From the NCBI GenBank assembly GCA_947632555.1, contig CANRPU010000005.1:62001-126000 (forward strand): 64,000 nucleotides of DNA, in the 5' to 3' direction. This DNA is from an uncultured Lachnospiraceae bacterium (lineage in GTDB: Bacteria > Bacillota > Clostridia > Lachnospirales > Lachnospiraceae). The first letter of the stretch is position 1. The number at the start of each line of letters is the position of its first letter. The position numbers were made by a program, and so were the translations under genes. The notes beneath the pieces were generated by a model. That model made no database searches and was not told where the DNA came from. It worked only from the letters and a program-made list of their open reading frames with translations. Shown here in pieces: positions 51,020 through 60,433 of this stretch.

Positions 51020-51787
51020 TTACGAAATGGCTTCCTCCCGCAGCCGCAGGAGTATCTTTTTTTCCATACGGCTGACCTGCACCTGGCTGATCCCCATGCA
51101 CGCCGCCACCTCCGACTGTGTCTTGTCCTGAAAATAGCGCATGGTGATCAGATTTTTTTCTCTCTCCGGAAGCGCTTTCAAAAGCTGCGTGACCAGCAGA
51201 TGATTGAGCAGTTCCTCTTTCTCGTAGTCCTCCGCCCCGCCGCTGCCGCCAATACACGCTCCGGTGCCGTTCCCCTGGCCGTAGGCCACTTTGTCCACCA
51301 GGAAAGTTTCGCTGCCGTCGGGCTGCGCCACGGATCTATAGAGCGATTCCACCTCCGCGCCGGCCGCCAGCGCCACGGTGACCTCTTCGCTTGTCAGCCC
51401 CGCCTCCTGCGCCACTTCCTCAAGCAGCGGTTCCCTGCCCAGTCCCGCGTTCAGTTTTTCCATTGCCATTTTGGCTTTCCATCCGTTTTCCTTCAGTGTC
51501 CTGCTGACTTTGATCATCCCGTCATCCCGCAGGAACCGTTTGATCTCGCCCATGATCAGCGGTACCGCGTAGGTAGAGAATTTCACCTCGTAACGCAGAT
51601 CGAATTTATCTATGGCTTTCATCAGCCCGATAGCGCCGATCTGGAACAGATCTTCCATATCGTGTCCCCTGCCCGCGAACCGCTTGACAATATGATGCAC
51701 CAGCCCCAGATTCTGTTCCACCAGCCGCTCTCTTGCCGCTTTATCCCCTTTTTGTGAACGCTCGATCAACAGGGTCATCTCTTCCAT
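51020..51787 (-). CDS. sigF: Sporulation sigma factor SigF
   Basis: 255 aa. Region 2 is MEDLFQIGAIGLMKAIDKFD, with RYEVKFSTYAVPLIMGEIKRFLRDDGMIKVSR; region 4 is LPEREKNLITMRYFQDKTQSEVAACMGISQVQVSRMEKKIL. It directs early forespore transcription. It lies 8 bases after spoIIAB in the conserved order spoIIAA-spoIIAB-sigF; that context separates it from the similar SigG. GGAGGGG stands 12 bases before ATG 51787, a little far. Confidence 0.93.
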   Translation of the reverse strand: MEEMTLLIERSQKGDKAARERLVEQNLGLVHHIVKRFAGRGHDMEDLFQIGAIGLMKAIDKFDLRYEVKFSTYAVPLIMGEIKRFLRDDGMIKVSRTLKENGWKAKMAMEKLNAGLGREPLLEEVAQEAGLTSEEVTVALAAGAEVESLYRSVAQPDGSETFLVDKVAYGQGNGTGACIGGSGGAEDYEKEELLNHLLVTQLLKALPEREKNLITMRYFQDKTQSEVAACMGISQVQVSRMEKKILLRLREEAIS

Positions 51788-51794
51788 GCCGCGG

Positions 51795-52340
51795 TTATTC
51801 CCCTCCGTAGATCCAGGAACCGCACTGCAGTTTCTTCTGCATCCGCACAATGGTGCCTTTTAACGGCTGGGATTCTACTTCCAGGTCATCCATAAAAGCC
51901 TCCATAAAGGCAAACCCCATACCGGAACGCTCCAGTTCAGGCTTGGTGGTATAGAGGGGCTCCATGGCCTTTTCCAGATTCTCGATCCCCACGCCTCTGT
52001 CCTCTACCTCGATATGTAGGACCCCGTTCTCGATCCTGCAGCGCAGATACACCTTGCCCTCCCGTATCCTGCAGTAAACGGGCCGGACTTCACCGTGTCT
52101 GCCGTAACCGTATACATTTTCATAACCGTGGATAATGGCGTTTGTCACCGCTTCGGACACCGCCGTTTTAATATCCGAAAGTTCCTCCACCGTAGGGTTT
52201 AACGGGGCAATAAAGGCCGCCACCGCTACTCTGGCAAAGCTCTCATTGCTGGAAACCGCGTCAAATTCCAGTGCCATCTCATTTTTCATACTCCCCGTTT
52301 CCCGCGCCGGACCGGCCTGCTGCCGTTTTGTTTCTACCAT
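51795..52340 (-). CDS. spoIIAB: Anti-sigma-F factor / serine kinase SpoIIAB
   Basis: 181 aa. The GHKL kinase motifs are clear: [12 protein letters not shown] (N box), [10 protein letters not shown] (G1), [27 protein letters not shown]. Compared with Bacillus SpoIIAB (starting at MKNEM-like residues) it has 17 extra N-terminal residues; AGGAGAAAC before ATG 52340 supports this longer start. It holds SigF inactive and phosphorylates SpoIIAA. Confidence 0.94.
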   Translation of the reverse strand: MVETKRQQAGPARETGSMKNEMALEFDAVSSNESFARVAVAAFIAPLNPTVEELSDIKTAVSEAVTNAIIHGYENVYGYGRHGEVRPVYCRIREGKVYLRCRIENGVLHIEVEDRGVGIENLEKAMEPLYTTKPELERSGMGFAFMEAFMDDLEVESQPLKGTIVRMQKKLQCGSWIYGGE

Positions 52341-52351
52341 CTCTGTTTCTC

Positions 52352-52663
52352 CTATTCCATGATCTCAATGATTTTATTCAGCCCGGACATATACAGGATC
52401 CTTCTGATCTGCCTGTCCGCGTGAATGGCAAATACCTTCCCGCCGAAGCAGGAAATCTTTTTGTATCTCCCCATGATAATGCCGATGCCGGAAGAATCCA
52501 TAAACTGCGTATCCGAAAAATCAAATACCACGTTGCTGACCCGGTCTTTCAAAATGTACCTGTCCGCGTTTTCGGAAATATAAGCGGACTTGTGATGATC
52601 CACTTCTTCCGGCAGTCTTATGCAGAGATAATCGTCAATAACCTGAAAGTCTTCCATATCCAT
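52352..52663 (-). CDS. spoIIAA: Anti-anti-sigma factor SpoIIAA
   Basis: 103 aa, STAS domain. The phosphorylated serine is in [15 protein letters not shown] (Ser about 57). It releases SigF by binding SpoIIAB. AGGAGGTGA lies just before the ATG. Bacillus transcribes this operon from sigma-H; no clear sigma-H promoter could be picked in the 100 bases upstream. Confidence 0.94.
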   Translation of the reverse strand: MDMEDFQVIDDYLCIRLPEEVDHHKSAYISENADRYILKDRVSNVVFDFSDTQFMDSSGIGIIMGRYKKISCFGGKVFAIHADRQIRRILYMSGLNKIIEIME

Positions 52664-52702
52664 ACCTTCACCTCCTTTTTCCGAAGACGCCCTTATCGCG
52701 GC

Positions 52703-52735
52703 AAATAAAAAAAGAACCTATAATCGCTTATAAGT
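52703..52735 (-). terminator. Terminator of the zinc-ribbon TPR gene
   Basis: AGAACTTATAA and TTATAGGTTCT form an 11-bp stem with a 4-base loop, followed by TTTTTTT on the minus strand, upstream of spoIIAA. Confidence 0.85.
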
Positions 52736-52769
52736 TCTCTTTCGTATTTCTCATGAAAACGGCTCCCGT

Positions 52770-54179
52770 TTATTCGCCGTTCAGATCGTTAATATAGCGC
52801 TGCGCCCTTCTGGCTCTTTCCGTTCCGGGAAACAGTTCCACCACCCGCTCATAGGTGGCGATGGCCTCCGCGTTGTGCGTGCCGCTGCGCCTGTAGGCGT
52901 TGCCCAGCGTAAAAAGCGCGTCCCCGTTCTGTTCGTCATAGTTGACCGCCCGCACCAGGTCCTCGATGGCTTTTTCAAAGTCCTCGTCCTGATAGGCCGC
53001 GTTGCCGGAATCAAAATAAATCTTGGACAGCTCCGGCCCGATCTTCGTCAGCAGCGTGTGGTACAGCAGCTGAAAGGCATCCGATGTTTCCGTCAGATTG
53101 ATATTGGCGGCCAGCGTATCCAGGTAGTCCGCCGTAGCCTGCACGTCCCCTGTTTCCAGATATTCGGAGGCGCCCTGCAGCAGCTCGTCAATGGTGCTCA
53201 GGGTACCGTCCGGACCGATATAGCCGTCCAGCTCCTTATGGAGATTCTGGTTGTCCACGGTCAGATCGTCTATCTCCTGCTGCATCTCCACGATGGTAGC
53301 GGTCTTGATGTCCATCTCCTCGCTGATCTCCCGCACCTTCGCCTCGCCTTTTTCCCGTTCCGAGGAAACGGCCGCGGGAAGTATCAGGAAAAACATGGAT
53401 GCCACGCCCAGTATCAGGCCGATGCCCACATTAAAGAGCGTGCCCAGCCCTGTGTTCTTCGGTTCCTTTACATTCAGCGGCTGGATGATCATTTCATTGT
53501 CGCTCTGATAACGCACCGCCTCGTCGTTCTTATGTCTGCCTCCGCCTTTGGCGGGCTCGTCCGAGGTCATCATCGCCTCCACTTCCTGCCTGTAACGGAG
53601 CGTGGTGGTATTGTTGGCGTCAATCTTACAGCATTTGTTCAGTTCTCTTTCCGCCTTTTCCCACTCTTCGGCATCGATATAGAGCAGCGCCAGGAGCTGA
53701 TGGGCCCTGATGAACCGGGGATTGAGGGAGAGGACCTTCTTTAACTGGATCACAGCCAGATCCTTGCTGTCCTGCCTGCAGTAGGCCAGCGCCTGATTGT
53801 ATTTTTTAATGGTCTGATTGATGGTGTCCAGTCTGGCGGCATTGTTCTGGATCATGTCGATATAGTCATCCGCCACGTTTTTCTGGGGCCGCAGATTCTT
53901 GCTGATCACCCATTCGCTTAAAGCGGCCACCACCTCGCCCATCTCAAAATAAACCAGCCCCAGCAGATTTCTGGCTTCCACATTTTCCTTATTGAACTTT
54001 AAACTCTGCCGTAAGCTTGTCACCGCTCCGGACAGATCCCGAACGCCGGCTTTCTCCAATCCTTCGTTATAGTACATATTGGATATCCGCAGAATCTTCT
54101 TATACAGGGAAACGTCCGCGCCGCATCCCGTACAAAAGTCTTGTTCTGACAACTGGCAGCCACAGTTATAACACTTCAT
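52770..54179 (-). CDS. Zinc-ribbon and TPR membrane protein
   Basis: 469 aa. N-terminal zinc ribbon CYNCGCQLSEQDFCTGCG (3-20); TPR helices (about 30-200); one membrane segment (about 250-275, FNVGIGLILGVASMFFLILPAAV); a coiled-coil part (EREKGEAKVREISEEMDIKT) and further C-terminal TPRs (about 390-465). A cytoplasmic zinc-ribbon/TPR part and an outside TPR part are thus joined by the membrane. It is last in the valS-folC group, coupled to the 47-aa ORF upstream. Function unknown; protein scaffolding is likely. Confidence 0.82.
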   Translation of the reverse strand: MKCYNCGCQLSEQDFCTGCGADVSLYKKILRISNMYYNEGLEKAGVRDLSGAVTSLRQSLKFNKENVEARNLLGLVYFEMGEVVAALSEWVISKNLRPQKNVADDYIDMIQNNAARLDTINQTIKKYNQALAYCRQDSKDLAVIQLKKVLSLNPRFIRAHQLLALLYIDAEEWEKAERELNKCCKIDANNTTTLRYRQEVEAMMTSDEPAKGGGRHKNDEAVRYQSDNEMIIQPLNVKEPKNTGLGTLFNVGIGLILGVASMFFLILPAAVSSEREKGEAKVREISEEMDIKTATIVEMQQEIDDLTVDNQNLHKELDGYIGPDGTLSTIDELLQGASEYLETGDVQATADYLDTLAANINLTETSDAFQLLYHTLLTKIGPELSKIYFDSGNAAYQDEDFEKAIEDLVRAVNYDEQNGDALFTLGNAYRRSGTHNAEAIATYERVVELFPGTERARRAQRYINDLNGE

Positions 54180-54192
54180 GGCACCTTCCCCT

Positions 54193-54336
54193 TTATTCTT
54201 CCGCTTTGGTTTCCTGCAACATCCTGACCAGGATATCGGCCATATCCGTCATATCCTGATTATAAATAGCTTCTTCCGCATCTTCCACTTCCAGACTGGG
54301 ATGAAACTTCTTTAATTCCTCTTCAAAGTTAATCAT
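54193..54336 (-). CDS. 47-aa small acidic protein between folC and the TPR gene
   Basis: A short ORF starting MINFEEELKKFHPSLE and ending RMLQETKAEE. Its ATG overlaps the folC stop (ATGA) with AAAGGAG before it, and the TPR gene starts 13 bases after its stop (GGGGAAGG serves that start). The peptide is acidic and helical with no membrane segment. Coupled position on both sides makes it a real translated gene. Function unknown; it may bind the zinc-ribbon/TPR protein that follows. Confidence 0.75.
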   Translation of the reverse strand: MINFEEELKKFHPSLEVEDAEEAIYNQDMTDMADILVRMLQETKAEE

Positions 54337-55604
54337 AGCAACTCCTTTATCTCTCCAACCAGGTACAGGGAACCTGTGATATATACTCTGTCCCGTTCCC
54401 CTTTCAGGGCCCCTATCGCTTCCAGCGCTTCCCGCGCCGAAGCGTAGCCGCCGTCCCGTCTGCCCGTATATTTTTCGATCATCTCCTGCAGGCTTTCCAG
54501 GGAAAGCGCGCGGGCATTTTTCATCTGTACCGGAAAAATCTTTGTAAACAAGCCGCTCTTTGCGATCCGCTCTGTCATGGCCTCCCAGCGCTTGTCCCGC
54601 ACGGCGCCGAAAAACAGATACCGGCTGCCTGCGCAGCCGTCCTCCTTTACGGTTTCCAGAAAGGCCCTGATGCCGTCCTCATTATGGGCACCGTCCACAT
54701 ACACATCCGGCAGGACCTCTTCCATCCGGCCTTCCCAGAACGCTTTTTCCAGTCCGGCGCGCATGACCCGGGGCGTCATGATCTCCTTTCCCAGCAGAAC
54801 CTCCAGCGCGCGCAGCGCCAGAGCGGCATTTTCCATCTGATAGGCGGCTATGGTACGCAGATAAAGCCTAACACTATCATAATAAAGGGAACGGTAAGAA
54901 AAATCAATGCCTTTGTGATGAATTTTTAAGAATGTGTAGTCCTTTTTCGACACCGGGTATGAGGGAATTTGCAGTTTCGCGGCGGTTTTTGCGAGAACCT
55001 CTCCCACCGTGTCATCGGTCTGAAACCATACCGCACGGGCGCCCTCCTGAAAGATCCCTGCCTTCTCCGCCGTTATTTTTTCCAGAGTGTCCCCCAGATA
55101 TTCCGTATGGTCCAGCCCCATGTGGGTGATCACCGCCATTTCCTTCTTTTCCACGGCATTGGTGGCATCCAGTCTGCCTCCCAGACCCGTTTCCAGGATC
55201 AGGTAATCCGGTTCCGCTTTCTGAAAACAGTACATGGCCATCAGGAACAAAAATTCAAAAAAGGAAGGATGTTCCTCCTCTTCCGTCAGCGCCCTGACAG
55301 CGGAAAAGGCCTCCGTAAAGGCCTCTTCCGTCAGCATTTCTCCTTCTATGCGGATCCGCTCCCGCATGGTCTTCAGATGCGGGGAAATAAAGAGGCCCAC
55401 GGAAAACCCAGCCTCCCGCAGCAGGGACTGCAGATAGGCGCAGACGGAACCTTTTCCGTTTGTGCCCGCCACATGGATGATCCTGCTCTTCACGCATCCT
55501 CCCGTAACGCGGCGCAGCAGTTTTCCGGTATCCTCCAGGGTATGCTTTCCCGCGAAGCGCGGGATATTCAAAATATACTCTTCCGCTTCTCTGTATGTGC
55601 ACAT
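54333..55604 (-). CDS. folC: Folylpolyglutamate synthase
   Basis: 423 aa. The Mur-ligase type ATP loop HVAGTNGKGSVCAYL is at about 42-56, then LFISPHLKTMRERI, LETGLGGRLDATN and HMGLDHTEYLGDTLEKITAEKAGI; DGAHNEDG in the C-terminal domain. It adds glutamates to folates, retaining one-carbon carriers needed by GlyA. It follows valS by 14 bases, a usual Firmicutes pair. Confidence 0.94.
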   Translation of the reverse strand: MCTYREAEEYILNIPRFAGKHTLEDTGKLLRRVTGGCVKSRIIHVAGTNGKGSVCAYLQSLLREAGFSVGLFISPHLKTMRERIRIEGEMLTEEAFTEAFSAVRALTEEEEHPSFFEFLFLMAMYCFQKAEPDYLILETGLGGRLDATNAVEKKEMAVITHMGLDHTEYLGDTLEKITAEKAGIFQEGARAVWFQTDDTVGEVLAKTAAKLQIPSYPVSKKDYTFLKIHHKGIDFSYRSLYYDSVRLYLRTIAAYQMENAALALRALEVLLGKEIMTPRVMRAGLEKAFWEGRMEEVLPDVYVDGAHNEDGIRAFLETVKEDGCAGSRYLFFGAVRDKRWEAMTERIAKSGLFTKIFPVQMKNARALSLESLQEMIEKYTGRRDGGYASAREALEAIGALKGERDRVYITGSLYLVGEIKELL

Positions 55605-55618
55605 AGGATCCCTCTGCG

Positions 55619-58294
55619 CTATAACTGCGCCAGCCTCTGTCTTACCTGCTCCAGCATTCCCGTATATTTCCGCAGCTTTTCCTTTTCCTCCTCCACTTTG
55701 GCCTGAGGCGCTTTGGAAAGGAATTTCTCATTTTTCAGCATGCCTTCCGCGCGGGCGATCTCGCCTAACAGCCGCTTTTCCTCTTTCTGCAGGCGCTCTG
55801 TTTCCTGGGCGATATCCACCAGCTCCGCAAACGGAATATAGAGCGTGGCGCCGGAAATGACTACCGATACCGCATCCGGGGCAATGCCTGTCTTGTCCTC
55901 CTGCACCAGCACTTCGGAGGCGGAGGCCAGGGACGCGAAGAACAGGGCTCCTTCCGAAAAGGCTTCTCTCGTCCGGGCATCTGCGCTGACTACATGGACC
56001 GAAGCCTTTCTGCTTACGGGCACATTCATTTCCGTGCGCACGTTCCGGATACCCCTGACCGCTTCCTTGATCAGCTCGATTTCTTTTTCCTCCCTGTCAA
56101 AACGGCGGTCCTCACGATATACCGGCCACGGGGAAACCATAATGGATTCTTCCTCGTTCTGCAGGGTGCAGAAAATTTCCTCGGTAATGAACGGCATATA
56201 GGGATGCAGAAGTTTCAGCGCGTCTATCAGCACGGTCTTCAACGTGTATAACGCCGCGTTTCGTCCCGCCGCGTCACCGGAATTGTAAAGTCTGGGCTTC
56301 ACCATTTCAATATACCAGTCGCAGAATTCGTCCCAGATAAAATCGTACACCTTCTGCACCGCGATCCCAAGCTCAAAATTTTCCATGTTGTCCGTTACTT
56401 CTTTGATAAGGCTGTTTAACCTGCTGAATATCCATTTGTCCACAGGCTGAAGGTCCGCTGCGGCCGGCGTATCCACTTCCCTGCCGTCCTTTTCCCGCGC
56501 CGCTTCCATGTTCATGAGGATGAAGCGGGAGGCGTTCCAGACCTTGTTGGCAAAATTCCTGCTGGCTTCCACCCTCTCATAGTAAAAGCGCATATCGTTT
56601 CCGGGCGCGTTGCCGGTGATCAGGGTAAGACGCAGGGCATCCGCGCCGTACTGGTCGATGATCTCCAGCGGGTCAATGCCGTTGCCCAGGGATTTGGACA
56701 TTTTCCTGCCCTGGCTGTCCCTGACCAGTCCGTGGAAGAGTACCGTCCGGAAAGGTTTCTCCCCCATCTGCTCATAGCCGGAGAAAATCATGCGGATAAC
56801 CCAGAAAAAGATAATATCGTAACCCGTTACCAGCACATCCGTAGGATAGAAATATTTCAGGTCTTCCGTCTGATCGGGCCATCCCAGCGTGGAGAAGGGC
56901 CAGAGAGCGGAGGAAAACCAGGTATCCAGCGTGTCCTCATCCTGTTTCATATTTCTTCCGCCGCACTTGGGGCAGACGCCGGGCGCCTGTCTTGCCACCG
57001 TCACCTCCCCGCAGTCACCGCAGTAGTACGCGGGTATCCGGTGACCCCACCAGAGCTGGCGGCTGATGCACCAGTCCCTGATATTGTCCGTCCAGTTAAA
57101 ATAGGTCTTTTCCATACGCTCCGGGATCAGCCGGATCTCTCCCTTTTTCACCGCTTCCACGGCGGGCTTGATCAGCTCGTCCATCTTCACGAACCACTGC
57201 TCTTTTACCAGCGGCTCTATGGTGGTATGGCAGCGGTCATGGGTGCCTACATTGTGGGAGTAGTCCTCTATCCTTACCAGCAGCCCCATTTCATCCAGTT
57301 CCTTCACAATGGCCGCTCTGGCTTCATAACGGTCCATTCCCTCATATTTTCCGCCGTTTCCGTTGATGGTGGCATCGTCGTTCATAATGTTGATGACAGG
57401 CAGGGAATGCCGCCTGCCCACCTCAAAATCGTTGGGGTCATGGGCGGGCGTGATCTTTACCACGCCTGTACCAAATTCCATATCCACATAGTCATCGGCT
57501 ATAATAGGGATCTGCCGGTTCACAATGGGAAGCAGCACCTTTCTGCCTACCAGCGCCCTGTACCGCTCGTCCGCGGGATTGACCGCCACCGCGGTATCTC
57601 CCAGCATGGTTTCCGGACGGGTGGTGGCAAATTCCAGGAACTCTTCTCCGCTGACCTGTCCGTCCTCCGTTATCAGCGGATATTTAATATGCCAGAAATG
57701 GCCTGCCTGCTCCTGGTATTCCACTTCCGCGTCGGAAATGGAGGTATTACACACGGGGCACCAGTTAATGATGCGGGCTCCCTTGTATACCCAGCCCTTT
57801 TCATGCATTTTACAGAACACTTCGGTAACGGCCCTGTTGCAGCCTTCGTCCATGGTAAAACGTTCTCTGTCCCAGTCGCAGGAAGAGCCCAGCTTCTTCA
57901 ACTGGGAGATGATCCTGCCGCCGTATTCTTTTTTCCAGTCCCAGGCCCGCTCCAGAAACTTTTCCCGGCCCAGCGCCTGCTTGTCCGTTCCCTCTTCCTT
58001 CAGCTTCTGGATGATCCTGACCTCCGTAGCGATGCTGGCATGGTCCGTGCCCGGCTGCCACAGTACATTGTAACCCTGCATCCGCTTGAAACGGATCAGG
58101 ATATCCTGCATGGTATTGTCTAACGCGTGTCCCATGTGAAGCTGTCCCGTAATGTTCGGGGGCGGGATCACAATGGTAAAAGGTTTTCTGCTATAGTCTA
58201 CCTCGGCGTGAAAATATTTTTTATCCAGCCACTTCTGATACAGTTTTTCTTCTATGCCCTTGGGATCATAGGTCTTTGCCAATTCTCTGCTCAT
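55619..58294 (-). CDS. valS: Valyl-tRNA synthetase
   Basis: 891 aa, normal length. Class I signatures: [16 protein letters not shown] (HIGH-type) at about 45-60 and [15 protein letters not shown] (KMSKS) at about 530; the editing (CP1) domain lies between, with zinc-ribbon-like cysteines CPVCN, CGDCG and CPKCG. A C-terminal coiled coil ([21 protein letters not shown]) is typical of ValRS. Controlled by the T-box leader just upstream. The start follows GAGAGG. Confidence 0.97.
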   Translation of the reverse strand: MSRELAKTYDPKGIEEKLYQKWLDKKYFHAEVDYSRKPFTIVIPPPNITGQLHMGHALDNTMQDILIRFKRMQGYNVLWQPGTDHASIATEVRIIQKLKEEGTDKQALGREKFLERAWDWKKEYGGRIISQLKKLGSSCDWDRERFTMDEGCNRAVTEVFCKMHEKGWVYKGARIINWCPVCNTSISDAEVEYQEQAGHFWHIKYPLITEDGQVSGEEFLEFATTRPETMLGDTAVAVNPADERYRALVGRKVLLPIVNRQIPIIADDYVDMEFGTGVVKITPAHDPNDFEVGRRHSLPVINIMNDDATINGNGGKYEGMDRYEARAAIVKELDEMGLLVRIEDYSHNVGTHDRCHTTIEPLVKEQWFVKMDELIKPAVEAVKKGEIRLIPERMEKTYFNWTDNIRDWCISRQLWWGHRIPAYYCGDCGEVTVARQAPGVCPKCGGRNMKQDEDTLDTWFSSALWPFSTLGWPDQTEDLKYFYPTDVLVTGYDIIFFWVIRMIFSGYEQMGEKPFRTVLFHGLVRDSQGRKMSKSLGNGIDPLEIIDQYGADALRLTLITGNAPGNDMRFYYERVEASRNFANKVWNASRFILMNMEAAREKDGREVDTPAAADLQPVDKWIFSRLNSLIKEVTDNMENFELGIAVQKVYDFIWDEFCDWYIEMVKPRLYNSGDAAGRNAALYTLKTVLIDALKLLHPYMPFITEEIFCTLQNEEESIMVSPWPVYREDRRFDREEKEIELIKEAVRGIRNVRTEMNVPVSRKASVHVVSADARTREAFSEGALFFASLASASEVLVQEDKTGIAPDAVSVVISGATLYIPFAELVDIAQETERLQKEEKRLLGEIARAEGMLKNEKFLSKAPQAKVEEEKEKLRKYTGMLEQVRQRLAQL

Positions 58295-58325
58295 GATTAC
58301 CTCTCTGTTTTCTGTTCATAATGAT

Positions 58326-58600
58326 AAAAACGCCCTCTGCCGACTTCCATCGGCAAAGGGCGATTTCTCACGGTACCACCTTTGTTCGCAGCCTGCGCTG
58401 CCTCAGTGACTTTCTGCAAAGTCCTGTCCGTTAACGGGGACGGGGCGTGAAAGCTTACTCCGTGATATGTTCGGCTTTCCGGTTCCAAAGCTACTTTCCC
58501 TGTTCCTTCCTTCAGACGGCCTTTCAGCCGCGTACGCGGGCCGTCCTCTCTGTTAAGGGACAACAGGTACTCCTCTTTGTCATTACCTTTTCGTTATCTG
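58326..58600 (-). promoter_or_regulatory. T-box riboswitch of valS (specifier GUA)
   Basis: Minus-strand order: stem I base CAAAG (from 58579) pairs with CTTTG; the next stem CCTGTT pairs with AACAGG; between them the specifier loop GAAAGTAG holds GTA, a Val codon. The AGAGAG element and the stem CGGCC/GGCCG lie in stem I. The conserved T-box AAGGTGGTACCGTG is at 58368-58382. The terminator stem CGCCCTTTGCCG/CGGCAGAGGGCG with five Ts ends at 58326. Uncharged tRNA-Val would allow readthrough into valS. Confidence 0.93.
58331..58362 (-). terminator. Attenuator of the valS T-box
   Basis: CGCCCTTTGCCGA and TCGGCAGAGGGCG pair almost perfectly around a short loop, then TTTTTAT. The alternative antiterminator uses the T-box sequence. 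Confidence 0.9.
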
Positions 58601-58627
58601 CTGATCTTACTCTGTACGCCTGACGGC

Positions 58628-59281
58628 TTATTTCGCGGCGGGCGTACCGCATTTGGTACAGAAAGCGCCGCCGTTTAAGGGCGCTCCGCAGTTAGCGCAT
58701 ACATCCGCAGGCGCGGCAGGCTGTGCCGGCTGCTGAGGTGCCGCCTGCATGGGCTGTACCGGCTGCTGAGGCGCTGCCTGCATGGGCTGTACCGGCTGCT
58801 GAGGCGCTGCCTGCATGGGCTGTACCGGCTGCTGAGGCGCCGCCTGCATGGGCTGCGCGTATACGGGCTGCGCGTACACAGGTTTTGCCTTGATCACGCC
58901 ATATGCCCAGTTCGCGAATTTGTCCGCCAGAGGTACTCCGGCCTCCTTGCCCTTCGCGGTCTTTACGATAGCGATGATGGCAAATACCAGGATAGCGATG
59001 CTTATCAGGCTGTTGACAACGCTGATCATAGTGCCCCATACGGTACCCAGCAGGGGGATCTTGTACATAAAGTCAAAGAGGGCGAAAAACGCGCTGACTA
59101 CGCCGCTGACTACTTCCAGACAGACCGCCTGGATCACCTGGCGCCCCGCCCATTCACTCTTCTCACCTACGATCACAACGCCTGCCAGTAACCACAGAGC
59201 GGTCGTGTATCCGAGAATCACAAAAAGAAATGCCGTTACCGCATAAAATGAAAGTCTGATACCAAATTTTCCTTTTTCCAT
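58628..59281 (-). CDS. Zinc-ribbon membrane protein with PQ-rich repeats
   Basis: 217 aa. Three membrane segments (about 9-38, 50-70 and 80-105) in the N-terminal half, then a linker with YAQPVYAQPMQAAP and four near-identical 11-residue repeats PMQAAPQQPVQ (33-bp DNA repeats at 58730-58855). A C-terminal zinc ribbon, CANCGAPLNGGAFCTKCG, ends it. The pattern resembles DUF4870/DUF-like membrane proteins with a zinc ribbon. Promoter at 59321-59349 is very strong. Function unknown. Repeat number may vary. Confidence 0.8.
   Translation of the reverse strand: MEKGKFGIRLSFYAVTAFLFVILGYTTALWLLAGVVIVGEKSEWAGRQVIQAVCLEVVSGVVSAFFALFDFMYKIPLLGTVWGTMISVVNSLISIAILVFAIIAIVKTAKGKEAGVPLADKFANWAYGVIKAKPVYAQPVYAQPMQAAPQQPVQPMQAAPQQPVQPMQAAPQQPVQPMQAAPQQPAQPAAPADVCANCGAPLNGGAFCTKCGTPAAK
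58730..58855. repeat. Four 33-bp tandem repeats in the zinc-ribbon membrane gene
   Basis: The unit gctgaggcgctgcctgcatg... recurs about four times, almost unchanged, coding for PMQAAPQQPVQ. Confidence 0.9.
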
Positions 59282-59320
59282 TTTGAAAAACCTCCTTAAT
59301 AGGTATGTAAATTCTACATT

Positions 59321-59349
59321 ATTATATAACGCGTCCGTTCTTTCGTCAA
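59321..59349 (-). promoter_or_regulatory. Strong promoter of the zinc-ribbon membrane gene
   Basis: TTGACG (59349-59344), 17-base spacer, TATAAT (59326-59321) on the minus strand. Confidence 0.8.
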
Positions 59350-59436
59350 TTCCCAGCCCTTCATAAATTTACCGATTTTTCAAACTGGCATGGTAAAATA
59401 TTTCTGTTTTGGCACTTTTTATCTATCCACTCTTGG

Positions 59437-59442
59437 ATATAA
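59437..59442 (+). promoter_or_regulatory. -10 element for the ECF S-component gene
   Basis: TATAAT with no good -35 17 bases upstream (TTTTTA/TTTATC). It lies about 40 bases before the ATG. Confidence 0.4.
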
Positions 59443-59482
59443 TAGAGGCATGGTACAAATTCAAAAAAGAGGAGTGATCGTT

Positions 59483-60433
59483 ATGAAAAAGAAGAATCCC
59501 ATTGTTCTGGCCGCCGGCATCGTCCTGCTCGCGGCGGGCATTGTCTTCGGCATCACCGCTTACCGTTCTTCCTACGCGGAATCCCGGGTACTGGGCGATA
59601 CCCTGACCAGCCTGAACGCGGCGATCTCCGAAGCGGAAGAATTAAACGCCGCCTCCGGCGGCGAAACAGACGCCCGGCCGGAAACGGACCTGACGGCGCT
59701 GCGGGAACAGAAGGACCGCGTCAGCGCCGAAAAACTCTCTCTGGAACGGCCCTATTCCTACGCGCTGATCCTGGCGTTTACCGGTATCGCGGTCACCGCG
59801 GCCGGTATCTATATCCTGATCAAAGGCCAGACTCCCAATCCCAAAGCCGACCTGGTAAAGCTGGCGCAGGCAGGCCTGCTGGCCGCTCTCTGCTACATCG
59901 GTTTCGCCTTCTTTAAAATTGACATGCCCGGCCACGTGGCCTTCCATTTCGGAAATGTGTTCTGCGTGCTGGCCGCGCTGCTCATCGGCGGTTTCTGGGG
60001 CGGTCTTGCCGGCGCCGTCGGTATGACCGTGGCGGATCTGACCACGGCCTACGTTACCAGCGCTCCCAAGACCTTTCTGTTAAAGCTCTGCATCGGCCTG
60101 ATAACAGGACTGGTCGCTCACGGTATCTTCCATCTGGCGGATGCCTCCGATAAAAAGAAGATCGCCGGCGTGACCATACTGGCCTCCTCGTGCGGCATGG
60201 CGTTCAATATCGTCGCGGAACCTCTGGTAGGCTATTTCTACAAAACCTATCTGCTCGGTATCCCCCAGGATCTGATGAAGATCATTACGCAGCTTTCCAT
60301 ACTGACTACTTCCGTAAACGCCCTGCTGGCCGTGGTGTTCGCTTCCCTGTTCTATCTGGCGCTCAGGCCCGCCCTGAAAAAAGCCGGCCTGCTGGTAACG
60401 GAAAAAAAGGACCCTGTCAGTCCTCAAAAGTGA
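59483..60433 (+). CDS. ECF transporter S-component with an N-terminal extension
   Basis: 316 aa from MKKKNPIV after GAGGAG. The C-terminal 190 residues (about 115-305) are an ECF substrate-binding subunit with six hydrophobic helices (LAALCYIGFAFFKIDM, VFCVLAALLIGGFWGGLAGAVGMTVADLTT). The N-terminal part is unusual: a membrane segment (about 6-26), an external 60-residue stretch with Glu/Ala-rich helices, and a second segment (about 93-112). The vitamin or metal is unknown. It uses energising genes elsewhere. Convergent with DUF4097 with a 17-base overlap of 3' ends. Confidence 0.85.
   Translation: MKKKNPIVLAAGIVLLAAGIVFGITAYRSSYAESRVLGDTLTSLNAAISEAEELNAASGGETDARPETDLTALREQKDRVSAEKLSLERPYSYALILAFTGIAVTAAGIYILIKGQTPNPKADLVKLAQAGLLAALCYIGFAFFKIDMPGHVAFHFGNVFCVLAALLIGGFWGGLAGAVGMTVADLTTAYVTSAPKTFLLKLCIGLITGLVAHGIFHLADASDKKKIAGVTILASSCGMAFNIVAEPLVGYFYKTYLLGIPQDLMKIITQLSILTTSVNALLAVVFASLFYLALRPALKKAGLLVTEKKDPVSPQK

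Noticed and set aside
52664-52769. Sigma-H promoter of the spoIIA operon
   Set aside because: Expected from Bacillus, but no convincing AGGAWWW and GAAT pair could be found; the region is mostly a terminator and the ribosome site.
58297-58563. An 88-codon ORF upstream of valS
   Set aside because: It is the T-box leader read as protein; the conserved RNA elements explain the sequence.
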